Assembly (NCBI GenBank): GCA_030295235.1
Contig: AP026124.1
Location: 1,488,001 to 1,552,000, forward strand
Direction: 5' to 3'
DNA from: Fistulifera solaris
Taxonomy: Eukaryota; Bacillariophyta; Bacillariophyceae; Naviculales; Stauroneidaceae
Length of the DNA: 64,000 nucleotides
Shown: one piece after another, positions 1 to 10,866 of the stretch
How positions within the stretch are numbered: position 1 is the first letter of the stretch
How the letters are laid out: every line of letters begins with the position of its first letter
Notes under the pieces: model-generated
What the model was told of the DNA's origin: nothing
The model's database searches: none
Seen by the model: the letters and a program-made list of their open reading frames with translations, nothing else
Position numbers and translations under genes: made by a program

Positions 1-941
1 CATCGTATCGTCTTCCTCCTGGGGAAGAAATCACAGTGTGTCACGTTATCAGTACCTGCGATTACTGCGCTGATACCGTAGAGGCCTTAGAAGATCTGAT
101 TCGAGATACAATCGATGAGGAATATCAGGATAAAATTGACATGATGTCTGACCAGGAAATCTTTCATGAGACAACTGCCAAGTCTATTCGGGTTCTCGTC
201 TCTGGTCTTTGTAACCGACTTGATGGCGCTCTCAAAAGTATGGCCGCAATGAACTGGGGAACCTGGGATGCGGTAGGAGAAGAGAGTTCCTACGTCCGCA
301 TGATTCATGAAGAAGTCCAGCCAATGGTGTTGCAAATTCGTGGATTGCTTCCTGCATCCTACTTTCGCAGCTTTTGCGATAAGTTTGCCAGTCAGTTTAT
401 TTCTCTTTACAGTGGCAATCTAATGCGCTTGAAGCGAATCAGCGAGCCAGGAACACAGCAAATATTGCTTGATGTGTATAGCGTTAAAACACTTCTGCTC
501 AAGCTCCCGATCCTAGAGGATGGAAAGGGATCAAAATCGGGTGCGGCAGGGACAGCCCTCGCTCCAGCTATGTACACGAAAATGGTACAAAAACAGTTTA
601 GCGGCATCGAGACTCTTCTGAAACTTGTCGGCACACCAAACGATCTTTTGATAGACAATTTCAAGGTTCAAACGAGCAATGGAAAGCCTATCGATCTTCA
701 GGTTGTTATGAATTTGAAAGGATTGAAGCGTAACGAGCAAGTCAGTATGCTGGAAAAGTACGGATTAGATCCAGTAAGTGCGCTAAAATCAGTAACCTCC
801 GGCTTGACATCGGCAACGATCGTATCGGAACGAGTTCAAGCTTTGCAGGACCAAGGATCTACTGTGGCTGCGAAGATGAATTCAGATTTGAGTCAAATGC
901 GACAAAAAGTGGACGACTTCCGCAAATCCTTTAGGCCATAA
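1..941 (+). CDS. VPS53: VPS53, GARP/EARP tethering complex subunit (C-terminal part)
   Basis: The C-terminal ~310 residues of Vps53, the subunit of the GARP/EARP tether that captures endosome-derived vesicles at the trans-Golgi. The frame (phase starting at base 3) is open to the left edge, so the 5' end lies outside the window; there is no need for the GTG at 36 as a start. Recognition rests on the family-typical helical C-terminus: an early TCDYC-ADT-EALE motif, then SYVRMI, the LPASYFRSFCDKFA stretch and GTQQILLDVY. It ends with a coiled-coil-like tail rich in Q, D and K. It runs tail-to-tail with the helicase downstream (125 bp apart). No frame break in the visible part. Confidence 0.9.
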   Translation, partial: SYRLPPGEEITVCHVISTCDYCADTVEALEDLIRDTIDEEYQDKIDMMSDQEIFHETTAKSIRVLVSGLCNRLDGALKSMAAMNWGTWDAVGEESSYVRMIHEEVQPMVLQIRGLLPASYFRSFCDKFASQFISLYSGNLMRLKRISEPGTQQILLDVYSVKTLLLKLPILEDGKGSKSGAAGTALAPAMYTKMVQKQFSGIETLLKLVGTPNDLLIDNFKVQTSNGKPIDLQVVMNLKGLKRNEQVSMLEKYGLDPVSALKSVTSGLTSATIVSERVQALQDQGSTVAAKMNSDLSQMRQKVDDFRKSFRP

Positions 942-1065
942 ATGTTTTCGCAAGCAGATGCCTTGTAATAATTAGCATGCTTGACAATAATAGCAGGCGC
1001 AATTTATTCGCTCTCTTACGCTTATCCTTCCTTCTTTTCTTTGCTATTTTTAATGTATAGTCTTT

Positions 1066-2694
1066 TCATGCGAGACTTCTTCTTGTCGTACGAAGGAGTC
1101 GTGTCAATTTTTGTCGTTTTGGAGCTCGTTTCTTCTTGTTGTGCTTCCGTGGCAACTGTAACATCCATTCTTCCACTTGACAGCCACTTTGCTTCATAAT
1201 ATTAGCAATTGTTCTTAACTGCTCCAAGTCGGCTTCCGTGAATAACGTAATAGCCTTCCCTTTGCGGCCAGCACGACCTGTACGACCAATTCTGTGTACA
1301 TAGGTTACTCCGGACTGAGGCAAATCATAATTCAGTACAAGCTTTACAGCACTTAAATCAACACCACGCGCTACCAAATCAGTTCCAATTAAAACCCATG
1401 TGTCGCCTTTGCGGAACTTCGCCACTGCATTCTCTCTAGCCGACTTGCTGCGACCCGCGTGAATTACATCAACCCGGATGCCGTCGTAAAGTAATTCTGC
1501 AAATAACGCTTGTGCTCTCTCTTGTGACTGACAAAAGACCAGGGCGGGAAAGTCAAACTCACCGCGTTGCACAAGTTGTCGAATGGCCAGTAACTTTCCT
1601 TGTTCATTACCAACAAACATGAGCTTTTGGTCGATATCAGCGTTAGCGCCGCCGCCACCGCCAATACTAACGTCCACAGGATTACGCAAAATGGATTCAG
1701 AAAGCGCTCGCACGGTGGGCGTCACTGTCGCAGAAAAAAGGGCCCTTGTCGCAGTAGCAGGGATTTCTGACAAGATTGTATCTATTTGCGAGAGAAACGT
1801 TCGACTTTTGTCTGACCCACTATCAGAAGCATCCAGCAGTCGATCGGCCTCGTCCAGAACAACGATTCTCACAGAATCAAGCTTAAGACCTTTCTGGATG
1901 GCATCAACAATTCGCAAGGGCGTCGATATCAGGACATCTAAGCCACTTTGACCACCAACTTGACCCGACACAGCTTGTGCAGCATTCGCTTTCGCTAAAA
2001 GAAGCGAAGACAGCCCCCTGGTTTACCCAGACCCAAACGCTCTACTTGTCTATGCAGTTGTGAGGCTAATTCCAGAGAAGGCGCAAGTATGAGACTCCGA
2101 ATTTCCCCTTTGTTTTTCTTGGCTCCCTTCGTATTGTAGAAAAGATTATGGGGGATGCTGCTCAACAAAAGTGATGGGAGAATAAAAGCACCTGATTTTC
2201 CAGAGCCCGTAGGAGCCCCAGCCAACAAATCTCTTCGCTGCATTAAAGCCGGGATTGACTGCATTTGGATAGGTGTCGGTTCTTTCCAATTCCCTTCCTC
2301 GATATTACGCAGGATGACACGTATCAATCCTGTAAAGAATGAATCGTTGCACCATTCGGGGCAAGTGATTTCACTGAAACTAGAAATTGGGTCAGGAGAA
2401 TCATCGGAGTGGGCCACTTTGATTTTCATGGAGCGGCGAAAGGCTGCCACTTCCTCTCGGTGAATTTGATTGCGCTTGGCTTCGCTGACATCTCTTTTTC
2501 CTGTGCGATCTCGCGATTTGATTGCGTTTGGCGTTTCGTCCTCCCTCATCATCGCTTTCTTCCTCATCGTCTGTAGGTACGTGTTCTTCTGGAGGCGGTC
2601 CCGTAAGCTGAGCGACGGTTTCGCGCTTTCGTTTCTGCCGCTTTGACTTGTCTATCCGCGCAGACGATGATAAGATGTTAAAAATTTCGTCCAT
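1066..2694 (-). CDS. DDX52: DEAD-box RNA helicase, DDX52/Rok1 type
   Basis: ATP-dependent RNA helicase of the Rok1/DDX52 group, which acts in small-subunit rRNA processing in the nucleolus. Seen in order: an acidic/basic N-terminus, the Q-motif (EPTPIQMQSIP), Walker A APTGSGKS, motif Ib STPLR, DEAD written as LDEADRLL, SAT in motif III (LFSATVTP), then the helicase C lobe with GTDLVARGVDL and HRIGRTGRAGR, and a Lys/Arg tail. The reading frame breaks twice. One extra G in the plus-strand CCC at 2543-2545 and one missing base in CCCCC at 2014-2018 would give a single 542-residue frame. The second break could instead be a 32-nt GT-AG stretch, but that is shorter than every other intron here. DDX52 rather than another DEAD protein is inferred from motif spacing. 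Confidence 0.85.
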
Positions 2695-3271
2695 AGTGAC
2701 ATTAACAACAAATTGCTGTGCCGCACTTAAAGTCTTCTTTAAAGCGAGAAAGAACGAGAATAATCAGAAGGGTTCTTTCTTCACTCTTGCACGTTCACCT
2801 TCTTCGAATTAATGCGCTCGTGTTGGCCATTTTCTTGGTTGCGGTGCGGTGGAATTTTATTGGAGACATGAGATACGCGCGCGAATTGAGCGCGGTGATT
2901 ACAATTGAACCATGTGAAAACGGGACTGGTGATAAGAAACAATAAAAAATAACCAAAAAGGCGATCGACTACCCGGTACGTAGTCTTTAGGGACTTGTAA
3001 AAATGGATGTTTTCACTGTAGATTAATTGACTAAGCAACGATTCCCATCACTTTTTATAGATTCTTGATCGAATACAAAGTAGAGAGTCTGTTCGGTATT
3101 AGAGTCTGTAAGCTTAGAACGATCGGCAGCAATAAGGCCGGAATAAGGTTTCACCTTACCCTGTCGATCGGGCGCAACTTAAGTAAAAAACTCTATTTTC
3201 TAGCCCGCATCGACTTTCAAAGGGAGGCATCCGTTATCTAATGTCTCCGCATCTTCCAGCGAAGCGCCGTT
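2695..3271. other. Intergenic, upstream of the helicase
   Basis: 577 bp between the helicase start and the 3' end of the Sel1-repeat gene. Short open frames here carry no recognisable protein. Presumed helicase promoter and downstream terminator region of the neighbour; no clear motif seen. Confidence 0.4.
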
Positions 3272-4782
3272 CTATAAACCTGGTTGTAGTTTATCCGTTG
3301 TGGGATATTTCATACCGCGACTTTCAGCAACTACCGTCTTTCGTTTCGCAAGAACAACAGGATTCTTTGACCCGCCTCCTACTGAAAATCGTCGCTCAAT
3401 GTTAACCACACGCGATCTTTCTTCGCTCATCTCGTAATCCCATTTCTCGGCTTCCTGGTATTTTCTTTCGTATTCATCGTCCAACGATTCGAGCAGCTGG
3501 TAATGTTCATTTAGTATCGTGAAGACGCGGACACGAGCAAGATGATGTCCGAGTTCGGCCGCTGTCACAAGCCATTCCAGAGCATCGGCCCGATCTCTGT
3601 TGACACCCACACCATCCAGTAGGCACTCTCCGAGCATGTACGCTGCTCCTGCATGTCCTAAATGGGCCGCACGTCGAAAAAGGCTTACGGCAAGCTCCGT
3701 GTTTTCTGCGATTCCATCTCCCGTATATAAAGCTACAGCTAATTCATAAGTAGCAGTGATGTGGCGATGTGCGTCGACACATCGTCTCCACCACACAACC
3801 GCTTGTTTAGGGTCGGATTCCAGTCCAGCGACGCCTCCTTCGTTTAAGGTGAGTCCTGTCAAGAGAAGAAAATGTAAGTCGAAGGAATATTAAGAAAATG
3901 AATAAAACTGATCAAACCTACCATACAAACACATCCCATCGGGATGTCCCTTGTTGGCTAATTCTTTGACCAAATTAAGACCCTTCTTTTGGAAACACGG
4001 GGTTACTTTCGTGATAGATGTAAAAACAGGCGATTCGAAATTTAAGATCTTGGCACTTCTTCGTATCTCCCCCCTCCGATCGCTCACAAAATCTTAAATC
4101 AAATTCTAGGGAAGCGATCTGATGAGCCTTTGGAATACGGCGTGGCCAATCTCGTTTCATTTTTTCGGGGAGTTTTGCCTTCGTGTGCTTCCGGCCATCT
4201 TCTCTGATAATCTGCGAGCAACTCTCGGTGATATGCTAATACTTGATAGAAACGCTTACTCTCGGAATACCCTGAAGGACATTCATTGCCCGCAACAGCT
4301 TCTTCGCGACAGTGCGTAACGAAATCATCTTTCAGTTTCATCGCTGAGAGAAAGGCACTCAACTCGTTTCCTCTGAAACTCACACGCTGTTCATCTTCGT
4401 CCCCGCATTTTGATAGGCAGTAATAAGCGAGATTTGCTGTAGCCAAGGCGGCAATTGAAATGGAAAGATCATTTACCACAAACCTCTGTTGTTTGGTGGA
4501 CGAAAAACCAAGTCTCCACGTGTTGCGGTTAAAAAAGACTCTGGTTGAATTCATTTTGCGACGTTGCTCAAAGTAGTCACTGGGATGAAGAATACTACTG
4601 AAGACAAATGGCGTCTTTACGAATGATAAGATTCTGTTGTGCAGTCGAGTTCTGCTTTTGACATCCGCTAGCCTTTTTTTTTGTTGTTGCATTTTATGCG
4701 ATGCGGGCGTTGCCGTGTCGGGATTTATTCTGTCACGAGTCAGTCGTCGACGTCTTCCGAAAAAAAATCTACGATATCGCAC
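3272..4782 (-). CDS. Sel1-repeat (TPR-like) protein with N-terminal hydrophobic segment
   Basis: Protein with at least three Sel1-like helical repeats, recognised by the G-x-G-(V/I)-x-x-(D/N) and A-V-x-W-(W/F)-x-x-(A/C) spacing (KQAVVWWRRC, TGDGIAENTELAVSLFRRAAHLGHAGAAYMLGECLLDGVGV split across repeats). Sel1 repeats usually scaffold membrane or ER quality-control complexes; the role here is unknown. Two GT-AG introns fit: 3856-3921 (66 nt, joins ..CLYG to LTLNEGG.. within a repeat) and 4006-4087 (82 nt). A single extra base in GGG at 4109-4111 must be removed to connect the first exon; the joined frame is then 453 residues. An Arg-rich leader and a hydrophobic segment (SISIAALATANLAYYCL) suggest membrane or organelle targeting. 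The start may be at 4782 or at the later Met of MNSTRVFF. Confidence 0.65.
3856..3921 (-). other. Intron in the Sel1-repeat gene
   Basis: GTAGGT donor, TTGACAG acceptor with a pyrimidine-rich run before it, 66 nt, phase 1. Removing it restores a complete Sel1 repeat. Confidence 0.8.
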
Positions 4783-5402
4783 CGCTATCCGTTTTGACCA
4801 CGTGACTCAAACCAGTCCAGTCTTGAAGAAAGTCGACAAAATACTTTGATGTCACACGAATGCGCTTGAGTCATAAATCAATACTGGTAGTCTTCCGCGC
4901 ATGACTGCTGGCTAATCTTCATTGTCTCGATAAGTTAGGCTGCATTTTCAAAACAAGTTTCGCCTTTGTAACGTCGGTAAAATTGGATCATTATCAACCC
5001 TGTACTATAAGCTCAAAGTGTTGTCTGTTTTTCGGCACGACTGCGTTTAAGTCACGAATTAAAATGCTTCTGAACCAAACTTCCACCTATCCTTTATCCG
5101 CGCTGCAAAATTGTTGAGACGATACTGTTTCAATTACAGTCTTATTGCTTAAGGTCGCATTAGCAATACACATTTCGACTCGTAACGTCGATAAGGCTTG
5201 ATAAAAGTGTTGTCTGCGTATTGACTATACCCCCAGCGTGTTGGCGGAATGGTGACACGACTGGATATTTTAGTCACTAAAAGCTTGCATTTTTGCTGCA
5301 TTTTGCACTTGTTCCCTCCTTCACAACACTTTTTCTCAATTTGTAACTAATGTTGCCAATCGAAACGAAGAGAAGAAACCTCACTGTAGTCATACGGAAA
5401 GA
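4783..5402. repeat. Divergent promoter with diverged dispersed repeat
   Basis: 620 bp between the start of the Sel1-repeat gene (leftward) and TCF25 (rightward). It holds two related stretches, about 4958-5068 and 5171-5228, sharing the words TTTCG..GTAACGTCG and AAAGTGTTGTCTG. The first also contains TTTTTCGGCACGACTGC followed by AGTCACGAAT, which recurs in altered form at 43009-43043. No coding potential seen. Confidence 0.5.
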
Positions 5403-7441
5403 ATGAGTGCTAGAGCAATCAGGGCTTTAAGAGGCGGTAATCATGAAGCGCTCTTAGCGGAGAACGCGGATAACGACGACTCATGCGAAGAATACGATGG
5501 AAAACCGCGTTCGAAGCCATCGGCCTTCTCCGCCATGATGGACAGCGACAATGAAGAAGATGACAGTGACACGGATGAAGAAGACACTGGATCCGAAATT
5601 GGGAATTTCGATGTGCAAAAGGGGCAAGTGAACACCTCAACGACGCTCTATTGAATCGTAAAACAAAACAGTCTGCGACCCCACAATTGACAAACCATAC
5701 AAAGAACGACGACGAGGAAGGACAAGAGGACGATACCGAATCGGAAGAAGAGGATTTGGACACGCTCCTCAATGAATTTACGCAGCGTGATATTCAGCAT
5801 AATGAAGAAACGAAGCAAAACAAATCCAGTTTCTTCTCACTAATTTGCGGAGTACAGAAGAAATTCATCCTCGATCTCGATGTTGATGCAGCCATGCGAA
5901 ATGCTTTATTGAACGGTGATCCAAGTCATACACGAGGAACGAACAATCGGAAAAGTCGACAGGTGCTTCTTTTTGGTCCACCTCGTGATAATTGGCCTCG
6001 TCCTCCTCATTTTGTTGGCGGTGGTATCGGAATGGTCACATACGACCAAAGTCCGCGACCAATCCCCCTGGCCATACTCGGATATCACGACACAAGCTAA
6101 GAATGACAAAAACCAAGATATGGTCGACTTTGTTCAGAATATGAATCACTGGTATACGTTTCAGCATGCTCATGACTGCTCTCGAGATTTTGAAGATTAC
6201 GCCGTTGTGAAACAGACGGGTGATTTGAACGCATTAGTCATGTTCGTAGCGCATCATCCCTATGTGACGGATGCACTGTTGCAGTTGACGGGCGTCTTGT
6301 ATCAAACAAATCATAGTCAAGAAGGGTTGGCGTTACTGCGACGGTGCTTGTGGGTGTACGAGAGCTCCGCAACGTTGCCATTCAACAACCGCGTGTTGGA
6401 TGGAGCAGCTCTCATGGACATGGATCAACCAGAAAATGCGACTTTCTTCCGATCACTTTTCAAATTGATCCAAGTCAGCATTGTAGCAGCTCTGCCGCGT
6501 ACTGCTGCGGCCGTTTGCCGTTATATTCTGGCTCTAGACCCGCTGCGTGATCCTATGCAAGTTCTTGCTGTTTTGGATGCGTTCACGATAAATTGCAAGT
6601 CAGAAATCTTTGATCAATGGCTCATTGATTTGGTTGACAGCGATTGTATGTCTATTTATTTTCGTGATGAGGAAAATCCAAAACGTGTGTTTCAATGCCC
6701 ACTTAGGGAAATGCCCAACTGGATGTTGTCGTATTCGCTTGCTCAGTATAGATTGCACGGAAAGGACGGCAACTATGATCGTCTCCGCAAGGTTTTGACC
6801 CAATTTCCGGAAGTCGTTTCGTTATTACTTCAAGCACAGGAGGTAGATATTACTGGAAGATCTTTTTTACGGGATTGGCCAACGGCTTTGGAAACAGCTA
6901 CCGAGCGGAGTTTCAGTACTAGGCGTTCTTGGGGAAGACACCAAGGTGAACTGGATCCACATGAAGTTCAAAGAACCGTTCAAACCGCGGATAAAATACT
7001 CGCGCTCTACGTTCGACTAACCGCCAAAGCGTGGGGCAGCGACGACATTCTGCAGCTTCTACACGACACTTTGGTCACCCTTCCAGAATCAGAATCCCCG
7101 GCGCTTCCTCCAGCGGCTATCATGCGATACTCTGCCTTGAATCCTGGTGACTTCAATAATCGTGTGGAACTTCTTCCACAAGATATGAATATTATGGATG
7201 GTGGTATGATTGCGCACGCCATGACTGTGGTCACGAATCGTCCACGTTTTCTGAGGCACATGCCTCGAGGAGCGATTCATGGTCAGCAACGGATGGACAT
7301 TGAAAACTTACCGGCTGGTTTTCCAGCTCTTTTGGTCCGCCCACGAATGTCGTGGATCCAGACTGGCCTTTGATGGAAGTTTTGTGGAGGAGTTTTCTCC
7401 CATGGAACCACGTTGAAGGCGTCCGGCCTCCAGCAAGGTAG
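5403..7441 (+). CDS. TCF25: TCF25/Rqc1 family protein
   Basis: Member of the TCF25/Nulp1 family, whose yeast form Rqc1 is part of the ribosome quality-control complex acting on stalled 60S subunits. It opens with the family signature (MSARAIRALRGG), followed by a long acidic region, then NWPRPPHFVGGG, NHWYTFQHAHDCSRDFE, and helical repeats with YVTDALLQLTGVL and the ENATFFRSLFKLI and SLLLQ stretches; the C-terminus is PDWPLMEVLWRSFLPW. Three frame breaks are each repaired by one base in a homopolymer: missing G in 5621-5624, extra C in 6064-6068, missing T in 7330-7333. The corrected frame is 679 residues and ends at 7441, past an apparent earlier stop at 7373. Transcribed from a promoter shared with the Sel1-repeat gene. 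Confidence 0.85.
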
Positions 7442-7518
7442 AAATTAATAGCTTTGTCAACGAATTTAATAACACACTCCTTACAAGTAATTTGGTGGTA
7501 ACACTATATTCATAAATA

Positions 7519-8973
7519 TTAGTGAGTAGCAATACTCTCTAGCATCTCAAAATAAGTTGGAAACGTTTTTGCCGTGCAGCCTGGATCATTGATAATCACA
7601 TTGACCCCACCACAAGCTGCGAGGCTGAAAGTCATGGCCATACGGTGATCATCGTAGGTTTCGATGAGTACGTTGTCGTTGATCTTGTTGCCCGCAGGAG
7701 GATGAATTATGCAGTAATCGGTGAATTCTTCCACTGTGGCTCCCAACTTGGTGCATTCCGCCACGATTGCCTTCATTCGTTCGGTTTCTTTTAGGCGCCA
7801 CGAATATACATTACGAATGGTCGTCGGGCCCTCGGCAAATAACGCCGCCACCGCCAAGGTCATCGCCGCATCCGGGATCTTCCCACAATCCACATCGACA
7901 CCCTTCAGCCGAACTGAAGGATCTCGCGTGACAGTGATGCTTTCTGGAGCCCACGTGACGGTGGCCCCCATCTGCTCCATGACATTGGCAAAGGCGACAT
8001 CGCCCTGTACACTATCCGAACCGCATCCTCGCACGGTGACAGTCCCTCCCGTAATGGCCGCGCCAGCAATGAAGTAACTCGCCGAACTGGCATCACCTTC
8101 TACCAAAATACTTCCCGGGCTCACGTACTTCTCCGTCGAAGCGATAGTGAACGACGGGGTTTCCTCAATATCTCCATCAATTTGTACATTGACGCCGAAC
8201 TTTTTCATGAGACCAATCGTCAACGCCACGTAAGGCGCCGAAATCAGTTCATCTTTAATCGAAATGGTGACATCACCATCGACAGCGGGAGCCGCCATGA
8301 GCAGCGACGATAGAAATTGCGACGACATTTTACCGCTAATCGACGCCTTCCCAGCTTGTAAACCCTTGGCACGGATTGTAACGGGTGGACATCCTGTCTC
8401 TTTGACACACTCAACATCCGCACCCAGTTGCTGCAGTCCATCAATCAAATCAGCAATGGGTCGTTCTCGCATGCGTGGGACGCCGTCTAAAATAAATTGA
8501 CCTTGTCCCATACAAAGGGCGGCCGCCAAGGGTCGCATGGCCGTGCCCGCATTTCCCAGAAACAATTCACACGTCTGATCCGGTGTCGGAGAGTTGATTG
8601 GGCCCGCTTGGCCAGTCACTGTGACGGAATCCGCACTGTGCTTTTCTACGGGCACTTGCAAGGTATCGAGAGCTTGTAGCATGTACCGAATATCATCTGA
8701 ATCAAGCAAATTGTCGACGCGCGTCGTGCCCTCACTCAAGGCTGCAAGTAACAAGCATCGATTGCTAAGAGATTTCGATCCCGGTAATGTAACGGTACCA
8801 TCGAGACTTTTGATGGGTGCGACGGTGAGTGTTTCCACAACGTCTGTCTTGGTGGCTGACAGAGGAACGAAAGATGCCGACCGGAAGGAATGAACCGCAG
8901 TGAAAGCATGTACGGAAGGTACAAGTGCCAAATATGCGATCAAGAATGTGCTTATAGTACCTTGGCTCCTCAT
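7519..8973 (-). CDS. aroA: EPSP synthase, plastid-targeted (shikimate pathway)
   Basis: 3-phosphoshikimate 1-carboxyvinyltransferase: joins shikimate-3-phosphate and PEP to make EPSP, the precursor of chorismate and aromatic amino acids. The conserved motifs [21 protein letters not shown], the [11 protein letters not shown] segment, [11 protein letters not shown] and DDHRMAM are all present; length ~484 residues is a stand-alone domain, not part of an AROM pentafunctional protein. I start at 8973 ([10 protein letters not shown]) because that gives a clean signal peptide ending PSVHA, cleaved before Phe (FTAVHSF), the diatom bipartite plastid pre-sequence. A Met 11 codons upstream (9006) is also possible. 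The [15 protein letters not shown] set indicates the ordinary (class I-like) sequence type. Frame intact. Confidence 0.95.
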   Translation of the reverse strand: MRSQGTISTFLIAYLALVPSVHAFTAVHSFRSASFVPLSATKTDVVETLTVAPIKSLDGTVTLPGSKSLSNRCLLLAALSEGTTRVDNLLDSDDIRYMLQALDTLQVPVEKHSADSVTVTGQAGPINSPTPDQTCELFLGNAGTAMRPLAAALCMGQGQFILDGVPRMRERPIADLIDGLQQLGADVECVKETGCPPVTIRAKGLQAGKASISGKMSSQFLSSLLMAAPAVDGDVTISIKDELISAPYVALTIGLMKKFGVNVQIDGDIEETPSFTIASTEKYVSPGSILVEGDASSASYFIAGAAITGGTVTVRGCGSDSVQGDVAFANVMEQMGATVTWAPESITVTRDPSVRLKGVDVDCGKIPDAAMTLAVAALFAEGPTTIRNVYSWRLKETERMKAIVAECTKLGATVEEFTDYCIIHPPAGNKINDNVLIETYDDHRMAMTFSLAACGGVNVIINDPGCTAKTFPTYFEMLESIATH

Positions 8974-9641
8974 TATAACCAGAAGAAGATTCAAAATGTT
9001 CAACACAAAGACAATTATTGACTATAGCTTCGCTTACCGATGAAACTTGAAATAATTGAAAAAGGACCGCTTTATTTTTCGTGGTGCGTGTCTTCAAACT
9101 AACGTCTGTCTGATCGCCGTTTGTCGTCGTTGGACCATATCCGGGTTTCCATCTGTCGTTAACTTTGCCAACGGTAGCTACGTGAAAACCACGTAGACAT
9201 TCGAATATCATTGCATCTTTCATCCTTTCTACGGTTTTAGATCAAATTAATGACGAAGATTGTTTCGGGGGTCGACCTATCTATGATGGTGACAGCGAAA
9301 AAGACAATGGTGCAGAATGGGTCCGAAATATTGTTGTGTTCAAAACACCTCATATCCGGGTTTCCTCTGTTGACAAATAATAGTTTCCCAACCTGGTACT
9401 GGTACCGGTACCAGGTATACGGCGGCTATATGGAAGTCGCGTAGCCCGAAACCTTATCCGATAAAAAGACGGTTTGGCATGGAAAATGATTTATTGCGAC
9501 GAAAGATGAAGCAAAGGAAACATATACTCCTTTGGATGAAGCGATCAAAAAGAAACAAAAGGCGAAATCTATGGCAAACTTACGCCATTCTCTAAAGACA
9601 AAGGACTCAGAGCAAGGCACAATAGTTTAAAATTCAAAGCG
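8974..9641. promoter_or_regulatory. Divergent promoter EPSPS / hemerythrin-like gene with GGTACC cluster
   Basis: 668 bp gap between two genes pointing apart. At 9401-9412 GGTACC occurs twice in a row, followed by TACCAGGTA at 9409-9417. The same words recur in other gene-upstream gaps of the window. A tract of A/G-rich sequence (9470-9620) has no convincing protein. Confidence 0.5.
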
Positions 9642-10644
9642 ATGTCACTTCCCGGCGTTCAGTTGAGTAAAATGCTTTCGACTACATACTCGAACGAGCA
9701 TCCACCCCAAGATTGGGCCGACATGACGTTCTTGGTGCCCCACGAAAGCATTCGGAGACAACTAGTTTCTCTGCAACGAAGTATAGAAGCTTTACCAAAT
9801 ACTACTGACAAGGATAACTGTTGGAAAGCGACTCTGTTTGCCAAATGGTTCCTCGAGGTATTCCACTTCCTCGTAACCCAACGTAGGTTCTCGCCTCCGC
9901 CCCCTCCTATTCGTTATTGGACACCATACCTCACTGATCGAATAATCTTTTCTCTCTCGCAGATTACGAGTCGATCGAACAGATCTACCAGCCATTTTTA
10001 ATAGAACACAAGGCAGAATGGCCCGATTTCAGTCAAACTAATATCATTAAGGAAATATTGCCGTCGATTTATGAATGCTGTGATATGATGCAGAAGCAAA
10101 ATGGTATTGATTGCAGCGACATCATTACGGCTTTGAAAGAACAGGTACCCGATTTTGCTAAGAATTTGTCGGGTGCGTTGATTGGTTACTTCGTTTGCGT
10201 GCATGCTTGTTTGTATTAACGATTGTTTTGCTTTCAAATGCCCTTTTTCTATAGAGCATATGAACGAACTGGAAATTAAACTGCCACCCATCCTTCGTGT
10301 TTCGGTGACAGAAAAACAAAATGCAACCGCCGTTTCTAAAATGATTGCGTTTCAGGGAATTCCGGGACTGATGAAGATTCTTCCCGGTATCCTTTTGGCC
10401 AACCAAGAATGGATGACACGATCGTACTACGCCCAATCGTACTTGAAAACGTTACCACCCCCTGTTTTAAAAAGCACAAGTGACTACATTGATTCCTAAT
10501 TACTGCCATTGCTACATGCGCATGCGGGATGCGCCATTGTTGACGAGTCCACCTGTGCTGAAGGAAGTTTCGTTTGATGAAGATCCTTCGATATTGAATT
10601 CGTCCCGTGGGCGTCCCGAGCGGAAGAAAGAAGAATTGAGATAA
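9642..10644 (+). CDS. Hemerythrin-like (HHE) domain protein
   Basis: Three-exon gene: 9642-9882, 9963-10172, 10255-10644. The joined protein shows spaced metal-ligand-like His/Glu: PHESIRRQ, FLVTQHYESIEQIYQ with FLIEH, and EHMNELE, in four presumed helices, the layout of hemerythrin/HHE domains that hold a di-iron centre. HYESIEQ is created only by splicing intron 1 (GTAGGT..TCTCGCAG), and EHMNELE only by splicing intron 2 (GTGCGT..TTCTATAG), which supports both introns. A stop at 10497 is bypassed if one A is removed from AAAAA at 10469-10473; the frame then continues with a plausible tail (NYCHCYMRMRD..) to 10644, giving 279 residues. Function (oxygen, iron or redox sensing) is not predictable. 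Confidence 0.65.
9883..9962 (+). other. Intron 1 of the hemerythrin-like gene
   Basis: 80 nt, GTAGGT donor, pyrimidine-rich TCTCTCTCGCAG acceptor, phase 1. Confidence 0.75.
10173..10254 (+). other. Intron 2 of the hemerythrin-like gene
   Basis: 82 nt, GTGCGT donor, CTTTTTCTATAG acceptor, phase 1. Confidence 0.75.
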
Positions 10645-10866
10645 GACTATGGATGTTATCAGGTATATGGGATATGGGAAGATGTAGTCAGCTTCTTTCG
10701 TAGTTTAGCCTTAATTGATTTCGGTGTGACGTTTCTGTTCTACCACTTTTAAGGATCGAAAGGTAGCGTTGCGACATAGGTACCACGTAATAACATTCTG
10801 GCGTTTTGCAGCCAAAACGAATGAGGCAATATGGCAATATTGGTATTTCGGTTATATGCGAGAATA

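Noticed and set aside
1984-2030. A 32-nt GTAAAC..TTTTAG 'intron' in the helicase gene
   Set aside because: It splices in frame, but other introns here are 62-112 nt, and a one-base length error in the CCCCC run explains the break equally well with better protein continuity.
2718-2945. 75-codon open frame upstream of the helicase
   Set aside because: No homology, composition like the promoter, and it overlaps another open frame on the other strand.
5230-5275. tRNA-like stretch GTGTTGGCGGAATGGTGACACG
   Set aside because: It resembles the 5' part of a Leu/Ser tRNA, but no T-arm (GGTTCGAAT) or matching acceptor strand follows.
7519-8973. EPSPS as part of a pentafunctional AROM gene
   Set aside because: The neighbours encode unrelated proteins and the frame ends cleanly; it is a stand-alone plastid enzyme.
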